DNA of 64,000 nt from contig VXBP01002482.1 of assembly GCA_013400115.1 (NCBI GenBank), forward strand, positions 62,001-126,000, read 5' to 3'. The translations under genes and the position numbers were made by a program. Of the stretch, positions 50,491-62,147 are shown piece after piece. The notes under the pieces were generated by a model that saw only the letters and a program-made list of their open reading frames with translations, had not been told where the DNA came from and did no database searches. The DNA comes from Rhinopomastus cyanomelas (lineage: Eukaryota > Chordata > Aves > Bucerotiformes > Rhinopomastidae). Positions within the stretch are counted from its first letter, which is position 1; every line of letters starts with the position of its first letter.

Positions 50491-51852
50491 TTCTTGAACA
50501 TTACTGAAAAACAGATCAAGGAATTTCTAAATTAAGAGTTTTTGCTCAGACTTTCCAAAAATATTCACATACGTTTTTCTATTCATGCCTTTGTCAAAGT
50601 TACTTGGGAAATAATTAGCAGTCTCTCCTTTGTTGTGACTGTCTAGGAGCTATATATACATGAAGAATGGCAGAAGTTTCCTGGGTCATTTCTAGTTCAT
50701 TCCCTTTCTGGGTCTACAAATCCTCACCCACGTAATTATTATTATTAATTAATATATCAGCAAGAGAGAAGCAAAAGGAGAGAGAAAGGTACAGAAAAAC
50801 AACTTCATCCCAGGAAACATCAAGTCCCCTTACAAGCTGACAAATTTCAAGCACATCTTGAAAGCAGACTGACTTCTAGTCCAGCCTTAGCATTTCAAAA
50901 AGTTAAATAACATTGCTGTAACATCTGAGCTTGTCATCGAGGTCAAGGCAAGACCTCCAAGTTCATGAAGAGAAACATATTGCCTGAAGCACTACAGAGA
51001 AACCACACTAACAGCATTGAAAAGCTGCCTGGTTCTCCAGCCCAGTCTTTCCACATTAGCAGTAAGACAGACCAAAAGAAATAAACCTTTTCATCACTCA
51101 CCTATTCTAAAGCCCTCCTTCCCCTTTGTTCTGAAATGCAGAGAGGATTCATGCACGGCATCCTGCTCTAGCAAGAGAAGCAAGGCTGCCACCTCCTTTA
51201 AAACAGACTGATAAGCCTGAGCTGGTTGAAAAAAACAAGTAAATCTGTGAGCTAAAGGAGGAAGCCATAAATTATAAAATAGTGATGGAGACAGAGTCAA
51301 GGATGCATGTACTCAACAACTGAAAACACAGCTAATGCAAGAAGCAGACACAGAGGTGGCTGACAGCTCAATAAAGCTGCTATGAGCATTGACAGGACAA
51401 ACAGCGCTGGAAAACAAATGAGAAGACCTAGGGGAGTTAAAAGACAACAGGAGCAAAGAGGTTCCCAGTGCCACTACTTACTCACCAGATTTACAGCGCT
51501 CTATTAGCTGGCACTGCTGTTATCTCTTGCTAATATAAACTAGATTCCATTCTATTTAAGCTACTGAAAAATGAGTACAAAGGTGATGAAAGCCTGGTGT
51601 CGTTCTTGTGGGGAAGGTGCTGATGTGCACTCGGGCGACCAACAGCGCTGAGCTAATTCAGGCTTTATGGTCTCTACCCAAAACCTTGCCTACATTTTAG
51701 CTTAACACAGCCTGCTCATTGTAGGTCTTTGCATATTCTTATCATTGCCATGAATAATTTAGTTCATACAATAAGCCATTCTGTGTACTTCAGGCATTTT
51801 CTCCTCCAGACCATCAATACAGACCCAAAGCATTGAATGGGAAGGCAGGGGA

Positions 51853-52025
51853 GTTGGAACTGGATGATCTGATGATTCTATGAGTCTATGATTCTATGAT
51901 CCTGTGGTCCCTTCTAACCCTGACTGACTCTATGACTTGGTCTAGGTGGTCCTGCTGTGGCAGGGAAATTGGACTAGATGATCTTTCGAGGTCCCTTCCA
52001 ATCCCTAATGGTTCTATGATTCTAG
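51853..52025 (+). mobile_element. CR1 LINE tail followed by chimeric-tail CR1
   Basis: A CR1 tail (aactggatgatct, three gattctatga-like repeats) runs directly into tcctgtggtcccttctaacc, ctgactgactctatg and acttggtctaggtggtcctg. The normal young terminal block and tgattctag end follow. It is one of three copies with the same fusion point. Confidence 0.9.
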
Positions 52026-53804
52026 GTCAGTGGGGCTGTCAACATTGCTTCCCTTCTCTCCTTATATTTTGCCCAGTTCGTAAAAAGTAGAGCATAGAAC
52101 ACCAGTCAACCCATGTCCTGCAGCAAGATTCCCTATCCAAGGGAAATCAGAAACAGCATACCACATGGGTTTAAGTCAGGCTCAAGCTGAGGAATGAGGG
52201 AGAGGCAAAGTGCGTTTGCTTCAGTAAAAAACATGTTTGTATCATTCAGCTTCCCAAACGTCTATCACCAGGCTTGCATGGGGCACTCGCAGTAGGGTGG
52301 AGGAAGTTCACTGAGGGCTCAGCTCCACAGAGAACAGAGTGGCAGATAAGGGACCAGCCCTGCTTCAGATAAAAGTGTTGGTTTCCCCTCATTGCAGCTC
52401 CTTGCTCTGTGGACAAGTCTTGGCTGCCTCTGAGGCTTAACCCAGCACCGTTTCTACTGAACCCAGACCTGGGTGCTCCATGTATCTGTCACTGGCACCC
52501 AGCTTTTCCTCCTGCCTTTGTCACTCCTTACCAGCTGGACACCTTACCCTGCGGATGCCAGGATATGCTGTCATTTGATTTCAAAGTGAACCAGCCAATT
52601 TCTTGCACGTGCAGAAGCAAATCCTCTCCTGCAATGCACAGAAGAGACTCCATGCAGACTCATGCTGCCAAACCAGAGAACATGCTTGAAGGCCATTTTC
52701 TGATCTAAAAAATAAGGTACTATTACAGCACAGACTTGGTGTAGTAAACACCTTTACCTCTCCAATTCTGAGGGCAACTCAGACTTCTCCCAAAAACAGC
52801 ACGGAAAACAATCTCAATTCCACTTTGCAATCTGTGGTATTAAAAAACCAAATCCCTTCCACAGGTTATTGTCAGCGTGACCACATGGAAGCTCTGCACT
52901 GTGCCTGCTGAAGTCCTTCCTGTGCAGGACTCCCTGCAAGATGAGTGCTACGCTGTGATCCTAAATAGCATCCCAGGTTGTTTACAGGATAAGCTGACTA
53001 GAGGTATTTTTATCCTCATCTCTCCAGAGCAATTTATAATTAATAGTCTTTGGATGAGATGCACTTGCAGGAGAACATCAGTATGCTGAGATTCAAAACA
53101 CAGCTTCTTGCAGTGCCAGTGCACCAGGACAAGTTCTCAATGACTGGTGGTGTGAGTGCTGGGCCATAGTGACAGAGGCACAGGCTTGCTGCAGGGAACA
53201 GCACAGTCTGTATGCTGACCTGTCAGGAAAAGAACCTGTAGGCGGAGCTGAGAAGTCCCCCAAGAATCAGGGATCCACTTTTCCAAGTGGATGATACAGC
53301 TGTCACCACTGCGTTCTCTGGCCTCATACTGAAAACATTTCTGCCCTTTAACAGATATTGTAAATCTCAGTGGCAGCCAGTGTGTTTCCACACAGTTCAC
53401 ATTCCAGCATCCCTCCTGTTTCCCCCAAAACCTCCCTGCTCTTGACAGCTCAGCTCCAAGGATGCTGGCCACACAGCTCCTGTGGAAGTGTCCGTTAATT
53501 GCAGAGGTTCAGATACAGGTGGCTGTGGCAATGCTTTTCACCACATAGAGATCACAGCACTCCAGTTCCAACAAAGGCTCCCTTGTGCTACTGCATGGCC
53601 TGAAAGGAGCATGCCACGGGATACAGCTGCCAGGAAGCCAGGGAGAGGCATGAGGCAATAAGAAAGCAGAGAAACAGAGCCAGAAGAGAGAGAGAGCCAG
53701 AAGAAGTCTGCATGCATCTACTTCTTCCTCTTTCCTCCACGATGTGCAGCATTTTCCTCACCTCTTTCATGTTTCATAGAAGAAATGAAGAGCTGGAACC
53801 TCAG

Positions 53805-53910
53805 GGGGTTCCATCTGCTCTGAGGTGCTGCTCCTGTGGAGCCTCCTGCTCTGCCTGAGTTCTACCTGCTCAGTTGGGGTTCCACCTGCTCTGAGGAGCA
53901 ACTGCTGCTC
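53805..53910 (+). repeat. Imperfect direct repeat, 71-bp period
   Basis: ggggttccatctgctctgag at about 53805 recurs as ggggttccacctgctctgag at about 53876, each followed by gctgctc-like sequence. Small local duplication. Confidence 0.75.
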
Positions 53911-54189
53911 ACTTCCAGGGCCAGGGAACTGGCAGACACCACCTGATGGGCAGCATCCCTTCCCTCTCCTGTCTTGAGGGCAGGAGAAGCCAGGTAAAAT
54001 GTTCAAGTATCATCATTTGCAGGGTAATGCAGCTATAATCCTCCTTTAGCTGAGCCAGAGCTGTCAGCTGACAAGGCAGACAAAGCCACATTTATCAAAC
54101 CACACAGAAGCCACAGAAGCAGGAGCAGGGACTGAAGTCCATGAACTGCAGAGACATCCACACTGAATTTATCTTAAAAAAGAAAGTAT

Positions 54190-54819
54190 GTGGGCTTAAA
54201 TGTGAGAGGAAATATTTATGACAACCTAAGCAACCCTCCTAAACGTAATTATGAGTTTAACTTTCTTCAGTTACAAGGTCACCAAGAGCCCCTCCCATGC
54301 CCTGCTAGCTTCTGCTGTGGAAATAAAAAACAAAGGACAAGAAACCTCATAGATGAAACCTACACTGCATTAACTTGGCTTCTTTTAGCCTCAAAAATGC
54401 AAATCCATTATGTCAGGAGAAACAAAGTCTGCCACCTGCACCTATGGCTCTGTAGAACAGCAAGTGAGAAAGTGAATCCAAACAGTCACTGCAGAGAGTT
54501 GGGAAACAAGCAGCGTCCACCAACACTCAGCTGTATCTGCTCACTCTCTCACAGACTGAACGTTGTCCCACGTCCCTGTGTTTCCCATTTCCAGACTGCT
54601 GGGGGTCCTCCTCCCATGCTAGGTTTTCCCCTTCCATCCTTCTGCTGGCAGTTACCCCAACAGCAAGATCACTTTGCAGAGCACACTCCGTTATCACAGC
54701 ACTGTGCTAGTCCCCACGAGCACAAACCCTCATGTTTTCCAGGAAAGCAGCACGTTACGTGTGTATTAGCAGCCAGCAGCACTCACTGTTGCAGGTACAC
54801 TGAGCAGTGGGAGTTCTAG
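54190..54819 (+). other. Long open frame without recognisable domain
   Basis: A 209-codon frame without a stop is present, the longest outside repeats, but it opens at GTG and not ATG. The peptide is rich in His, Cys, Pro and Ser and matches no family I know. It has no obvious start context, splice structure or polyadenylation signal linked to it. In 64 kb of six-frame sequence, one frame of this size can easily arise by chance, so I do not call a gene. Confidence 0.15.
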
Positions 54820-57800
54820 ACTGCAAAACAGGCTTCTGGTGCATGTGGAGAAGCCAGGGAGACCGGACAAACCGACTCCAGTGCTAAGGGAAGCAAGAGG
54901 CAGCTTATCAGCCCTGGAAGGCAGACAGGCTGCAGCTGGCGAAAGGGAACAGTGTGTCTCAAAACAAACCTCTTGCTAATGTACGAGTGGTGGGCCCTGT
55001 GCACAGAGCTGGCTCCCTCAGAGGAGCCGTATCTAATCCCGGCACTAAATCATCCTCTTCAGCTCCAGGAAGGAAGAGTCCTTGAGTTTGCCTCACCCAG
55101 CTGAGTTTTCCACACCACCAACACAACTGAACTGCCGGTTACTAGAGTTTGCGTTGATTTTATACAACTATCCCTTACAAGAAGCTAAATGTTAGAGAAT
55201 ATGATTAATAAATATTTTGTTTCTAAGGAAAAATCCATATGGCTTTACATGAAAAAAAGCAGCACTTCTGATCTTTTCAAGTGTCAGGCTATAGCAGCAG
55301 CCTGAGACAAACTGCATACCTCAGCAGTCCTACAAACGAGCGCATTCAAACACTGATAAAACAAAACAAAGAGCCTTGTATTTCCAGGATCACCATGGGA
55401 ATGGCGTGCTTTGTCTGGATGGGGTGTCCTGGCTTTACTGGTGGATCTTCTGCTGCACACTGACAGAAACGACCAAAAAACCACTAGATTGGAAAATAAC
55501 ACCCTTTCTCTGCTAGCCATCAGCTCTAGCCAGTGCTCAACAGATGTGCAATCACCAACAGCACCGCAGGCAATAAAATTTAACAGAGCTGGTTTCAACT
55601 AACTTTCTCTGCGGGTTCAGAAAGAAACACCGTCCCTAGCAGCAAGGTAACCCCACAACTGAGCTGTTCCATTAGGTCTGGACAATTTGGTGTGGCTTGT
55701 TCGAAGGCTAAGGAATGGCCACACTGAATTAAAAACAGTTCAAGGATGCAGAGAAATATTACCTCTTGCCTCTGGAACCCTGGGTGAAAACACAGTTTCA
55801 GCCATGAGGGCAAACCTTATGTGGTCTTAACTGCATGGGCCGCTACAGAGCAAAACCTACCACCCACTGAGGGAAACTCCATCTAGATGGAGATATGAAG
55901 AAACTAAATATAAACACAGTGAGGAGGGATCCATTTGGAGGACTTCTATTGGCCAATAATTCACTCAGTGTACTAGCTGAAAACAAATCTCTCTAGAAAG
56001 CAGGGCTCTCCACCTTTTTGCATCTTTCTGAAACCCACTCCTTGGTTTTCCTTCCTTCTCCCCAGAGATGAGGCTTCACCAGCTACTGTTTTCATTCCTC
56101 CTGACTCTTCCATCCTCCCATAAAACCTGTCCCAAGGGTACCCCTCCACCACACTTCCAAGGGCCAGCACTGATTTGCTATCCTAACAGAACTGCCTTTA
56201 GCAGGACACTTCTATCTTGGGGCTACAAAAGGTGCCTTGAGAGATTAGTGCTTCGCCTCTGCCACCCCCCACACTTCTGTTCACCCACTACTCAGTTTCT
56301 CTTCCTTTCTCCCCTTCAACACAGGGTCACAAATCCACCAAACATGACTTAGAAGACATTTGTCTATGCCCTTATCTTGCCCAGCATGATGTCCAACCTA
56401 CAGATGGAGGTTTTTCCTCACTGACCACACCTTGGAGCCAGACTGCGCCACACGCAATCCATAGCAGGCACCAGCTGTATTTAACAGAAAGCAGAAGGGT
56501 GAACAGGGTAAAACACACACATTATACTGATCCTTGCATCTGGAAGAAGCAAGTACTCTTCATTTCAGAGAACAACAGCAGAAAACCTAATGGGACATTG
56601 GAGAAAAAGTGAGAGCAGCCAAGCGTCCTGTCTCACACCACGCTCCCTGTGGCAGACATTATGTGCTGATCTGTCACTTTCCTACACCACCACCACCCCA
56701 GAAGGCACCAACAACCTGCAGCGCCTGCTGACAGATCCAGATAACACCTCACCACAAGCAAGCACACGACCCTGAGCAGAGCTTTTCACACGGTGGAAAG
56801 AAGTTATCCTCTAGGCAGCAAGATCTGTATCTTCAGGCTGAGCGTTTCCCCACTCCTAGCCAGACAGGCAAGCACTGGCCCTTTCAGTCCAGCACACACC
56901 TTCCTTCATAGCCTAGCACACAGAAAGCAGAGAGCTATTACGATGGAAGAGGGGTGTGCAGAACAGAACTGGAGGTTTTACATCTGAACTGGCAGCAGCA
57001 AGAGATTAAAAACTATTTGTACAAAGGCACACACGTGATCAAAGACAGGACACATCCTCTCCAGTTTTCAGGACGATGTGGTAGACATAGGGGAGTTAAG
57101 AGCACATTAATCCTGGACAAAAAGCTAGCAACTTCCAACGGGTATATTAATTATTAAAGCTGCAGCAATAAAAATATCCAGCAGCTCAGAGACACATGCC
57201 AATATTAGAAACCATAAGTGCTCCAACAACCTTGCACTTCAACTTGCAGACTCACTCTCCCTCGCCGCATGTACCAACACAGCCATTTAAACCCCACCGT
57301 TTTCATTAAAATCCCTCTGTAAGAATGAATTAAAAAATACAGCTAAGAGGCACCCCCACACAGCAGCAGTTTGCTCCCCTTCTTTCCACCTCTCTTTTCA
57401 GTCCCAGTAAGACTACAGCATGTTGCTTCCTCAGCCAACAAACCAAAGGAGGGGTTGTGTTAATGACTTGGAGCTTTTAAAGACACGCAACTGTCCTTTA
57501 AAACAATCACGATGACAAATATTGGGAGATAAAAGACAAGACCTGCTTGAGCCTGAAAAGACACTCCTCATTTTTCAGGAGTAGGATTAGTCACTAGAAT
57601 ACCCCCAACTCAGATATTTACAAGCCTTCGGGACGTCATAACTTTGGGGAGAAAAAGTTGGTTCTGACGCACACATTTATTTATGAGTAAAAGCAGAGTA
57701 CGTTCTGTGTTGGAATGAGCAATCCTTGCTATCAATTGACCTGAATTAAGTTTTACCTCAGTGCATCCAACTCAAATGAACTTCAAACCACACATTTATA

Positions 57801-60335
57801 GATATGAAACGCAAAGCGGAAATAAATTCTACCAGTACTGGCTGTGCACCATCGAGCTGAGCAACTCCAGCTAGCAGTATTTAACGTGGTTAAATGAAAA
57901 AGTTGGTGGGGGGGCTGGAATCTCAGCAATTTCTCAACAGATTAATTTACTGTATTGTCTCTGGAGGGGAGAAGTTTTGCGTCTCTGATGTTTGTATCAC
58001 TATACCATGGGTATTAAACAGATGACAAACAACTGCCAAGCTGGCTGTCCTCCAGTTAATCATCCTGCTTTGACTCAGACTTATCTGTGAACTGCTGCTA
58101 AAAACCAATTGCTTGTTTAATGGGGCAGAAAGATTAAATCAATTTCAATATGCATCTCTGAAGTGTCCCTCTATATGTAAGTGCTGCCTAGGGGAGCAAG
58201 GAACACGAGTGCCCTTCTGCTTGTGCCTGTCTCGCTTCCACGTTTCTAACTCTACAGCTACCCAACTATACAGTCACACAAAGAAGCTGTAGCTGTATGC
58301 AAATGGTACTTTTTAGGTTGATAGCATCCTCCAGACACAGACAAAACTTCTCCCTCATCTCCAGGGAGGTGATAGCCATACACTCAAGAGAGATCAGCTA
58401 ACACGGACTCATCAGGTGTTTCATTAAGTAGCCCTGACAATGAAGAAACCCAACACAGTGAGCACTGCTGATGCCCTCTGCTGCCACCAGCACTCTTGGT
58501 GCTCTAGGGAGATGTGGTGACTGCTGAGGTGAAGGACGTTTCTATGGCTGGGGAGATGAGCCCAGGCCTGTCTCCAAACAGGCAGTAGCCATTCCAACCC
58601 ATTGCCAAGACATCAGAGTCAAGAGCAAAGCAGACACACACAGCATCATGCGCCTTTGCTCAGGTGAGGAGCATTCACACAGAATCAGAAGTGATTTGCT
58701 GACTTCACCACATCCCAAAATCATTTTCCACACTGAGACACATAAAGGCAGTGCACCATTTTGGACTTAACCCTTTCTTTCTCTTTTTCCTTTAAACAAA
58801 GTTAGTTTCTTAAGTCAAAAAATAACTCAGTTTTACACTGCAACGTGGAAATTAAAGAACTGCATTAACCAAGAATTTGGGATTTTGATTTTGTGACACA
58901 TATTTTATGGCAGAATGTCCACACACAAACACAATTTCTGTGGCCCTCTGCTACAATAAACCAGAAAACTAAAATTTATGCCACTTTAGAAAATCGCAAG
59001 CCTGGACCAAGGGTCAAAACACCACCTCCATAACCCGCCCATGTTCTCCCAGTGCTCTCTGGTCACATTTAATTAGTCTGTGCCTATCACACAGAGAAAT
59101 ATTCCCCTGTCATGGACGTGCATCTGAGCAGCGATGTGTTCCCCCAGACAGGGGCTGCACAATGCACCACCTCTGCAGGAGGCAGTGGTGTGCTTTCTCA
59201 TGATGGCTTTACACGCTATTTTGGGGTGCCAGCCCATCTTCCAGAGTTATTTTGAAAGCCAGTCTTTCCAGAGGCACGGCTCGCATCCTGCCTGCCCCTT
59301 GCACCAGCAGCACGAGCAGTGCCAGGTGCTTAGAGCTGCCAGAAGCCAGACAACGAAAACGAGAGCAGACAGCCTACCCGTGCATCATTTTACAGTGCTC
59401 TGGCACTTCACTCAAGAGCTCCAAGGCCACAGAGAAACTACCTGATGCCACAGTAAGGATTTTCTGCCCCCTAACAGTCTAAGAGACCAAGAACAGACTC
59501 AAAAATGCAGTCTCCTCCTTTTTCACACGCACCGTATTAACACTGCAAAAGCAGTGAAGCACTCCAGCACGCCAGAATTAAAAGGCTTGTGTTATCCCCA
59601 TGTAAATCCAGCATCCCACCTCGCACCATTTTTATCATCACACAGATAGCTAAGTTTGCAAATTGTATCCACCAGCCTTTCAACATTCTTCTTCAACACC
59701 CTGTCTTCTGAATGAGGCATACAAAAACACTAAATGGGTTTAAGCTCCACAAAAAAAAACCCCCAAAAAACCAAAAGAAATTAAGAATAATCCCACAAGC
59801 CAGCACTTGGGAATTTGTTTCTCTCTGGAATGGAGGATTCCAGCAGCATCCACCACAGCTGGGTGGTCCTGCAGCTCTTGCCTTTGACTCCACAGCTCAC
59901 TGGCTTTCCAGGAGCTTCCAAAAAACCCCTCAGACTTATCCAAAGGCTTTGCACTGCAACCCTCAGTTATCCCCACTGAAACCAATGGGGGAAAGAATAA
60001 TGATTGGATTTCCAGGTACAAATAAACAGTGTGATACTGACATCTGCAGCTGCCCCTTCCACTGCAAACCCACACAGCACAGAAGCATCAATGAGCATTT
60101 CAGGCCACCAGTTATTATGTCCCATCAGCATTTTCTCTCATTAATCACCTGATACACAGAATAGGAAATAAAGGTTTTGCATGGGAGACTGTGCCAACAG
60201 GAGGAGGTGTATGTGTTGTGCTGGGATGGGGAAATGTACCATTTCAACACCTGCTTCCACCTAAGGCTGTCCTTGCTGGTTAAGGTTTCCCATAACAGAC
60301 TGGTTTGGCAAGGAAAAACACTGCAGTGAAAGCGT

Positions 60336-61088
60336 ATCACAGAACTGCAGAACGATAGGGACTGGAAGGGACCTCGAAAGATCAGCTAGTCCAATCCCCT
60401 TGCCACAGCAGGATCACCTGTAGCATGGGAACATATCCAGGCAGGTTTCAAACATCTCCAGAGAAGACAACTCCACAACCTCCCTGAGCAGCCTGTTCTA
60501 GTGCTCTATCACCCTCACGATAAAGAAGTTCCTTCTCATACTGCTGTGGAACCTCCTGTTTTATGGCTTACACCCATTGCCCCTTGTCCTATTATTGGAT
60601 GACATTGAGAAGAGCCCGGCTCCATGCTCCCTTTCCATTTTTATAAACATTAATGGGGCCAACCCTCAGTCTCCTCTTCTCCAAGCTAAAGAGACCCAGC
60701 TTCCTCAGCCTTTCCTCATCAGGGGATCCCTTCATCATCTTTGTGGATCTGTGATGGACTCTCTCCAGCAGTTCTGTGTTCTTCTGGAACTGAGGGGCCC
60801 AGAACTGAACACAACGTTCCAGATGTGGTCTCAACAGGGCAGAGCAGAGGGGAAGGAGAACCTCTCTCAATGGACTAAGTATAGCCCTTCTAATCCACCC
60901 CAGGATGCCATCTGCCTTCTTGGCCACAAGGGCCCATTGCTGGCTCATGGTCATTCTGCTGTCCACCAGGACCCCCAGGTCCCTTTCTCCTATGCTGGTC
61001 TCCAACAGCTCAGCCCCCAGCCTAAATACAATTCCAAAATACAAGCACGAGGAGTAAGTCACACCTACCATCTGAAAGCACCTCATTC
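60336..61088 (-). mobile_element. CR1 LINE 3' fragment with long ORF2 C-terminal remnant
   Basis: Young-type CR1 in minus orientation, about 750 bp. From about 61086 leftward the minus strand stays open for some 160 codons and encodes the CR1 ORF2 C-terminal region: ERDLGVLVDSRMTMSQQWAL, KKADGILGWIRRAI, ALLRPHLERCVQFWAPQF and RLRKLGLFSLEKRRLR. The reverse transcriptase catalytic part is missing, so it cannot be active. The long plus-strand open frame over the same bases is its shadow. Confidence 0.94.
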
Positions 61089-62013
61089 TCTCCAGAGATT
61101 TGCAGAAATTAAGTTTGCCCAGAAGGAAATATTTTTTCCCAGCACATCTGTGAGATGCCAGGAAAAGTCAAACAATTTCTGTAGGAAGTTTCTATCTCAA
61201 CACAGCACAGTTCCAAAGAAGAAACACGTATCTGTGTCTATAGGCAATCTTCCTCTCCTCTAAGTCGCACACCTCCATGTGCCAGCGTGTGTCTGTTCCC
61301 CGTTTGCCACTGCTCGCTCAAACATCCATTTGCTAGGTCTGCTGCTAACACTTCAGAACTCCAAGTGCAAACAGAGTGAGACTTTTCATTATAAGCAGTT
61401 GAGTCCAAGAGAGTTTCTTCCCCTCCCCAACCTTTCCATGAGAGGATGGCCATCTCAGCTGGAACCCACACAGACACCCTCTACCAGCATTTCATCACCA
61501 TTTCTTTGCAAGATCCACGCCAGACGAGTTTGCAAGCCATCACAAAACTTTGTACTCCAAAAATTCTACTTCCTCTGGGTAATTGCTCTGATTTCTTCCC
61601 TTTTGACTTTGCTTCATCTGAAGCAAACTCAGCAGTGCATGAGAAACTCACGAACACACAGTTCATCCTGAACACACACAGGTTTGGTGTGAGAAGGACA
61701 GAGCACACTACAGGCTGTGGCTCCCTCACCTCCTCCAATTCTACTGCTTTTGCAACCACACAATAGCCCCAAACTGGAACTCTGTTAAAAATCAGAGAAG
61801 AGCAACTGGCAACAGCAAGGCAGAAGTGATATTTCAGGAGGTACTTCTGAACTGTTTTTTAAGCCACATCATCTTGCACGTCTGATTTTGAGGTGCAGAA
61901 CCAGTCAAATCAGCAAAACACAGTAGGGGAGAACACGTGTCAGAAACTTCTGAAATTATCAGTGCTGTTCTCTAACTCATAGCTCCACCTTCGCTGTGTT
62001 TCCAGATTTAGTT

Positions 62014-62147
62014 TTCTGGAGACATTTGAAACCTGCCTGGACATGTTCCTGTGTTACTTGATTTAGGTAGTCCTGATCTGGCAGGGGGATTGGAGTAGAT
62101 GATCTTTTGAGGCCCCTTCCAACCCCTAATGTTCTGTGATTCTGTGA
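62014..62147 (+). mobile_element. CR1 LINE 3' fragment, young type
   Basis: ttctggagacatttgaaacc, ggacatgttcctgtgttact, gggattggagtagatgatct and a tgttctgtgattctgtga tail. It is 5'-truncated. Confidence 0.94.

Noticed and set aside
52088..52130. Possible upstream exon (word resembling LYAL on the minus strand)
   Set aside because: No GT donor follows, and the preceding residues do not resemble the TM4 region of SLC22A23.
54190..54819. 209-codon open frame on the plus strand as a new gene
   Set aside because: It has no known domain, no splice or expression signal, a GTG and no ATG at its left end, and a His/Cys/Pro/Ser-rich composition. A frame of this length is within what chance allows in 64 kb.
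59712..60152. 146-codon open frame on the plus strand
   Set aside because: No recognisable domain; a lysine- and proline-rich start comes from the aaaaaaaaccccc-like low-complexity stretch. Likely chance.
60577..61263. 228-codon open frame on the plus strand
   Set aside because: It lies almost wholly opposite the CR1 ORF2 remnant at 60336-61088 and is its antisense shadow.
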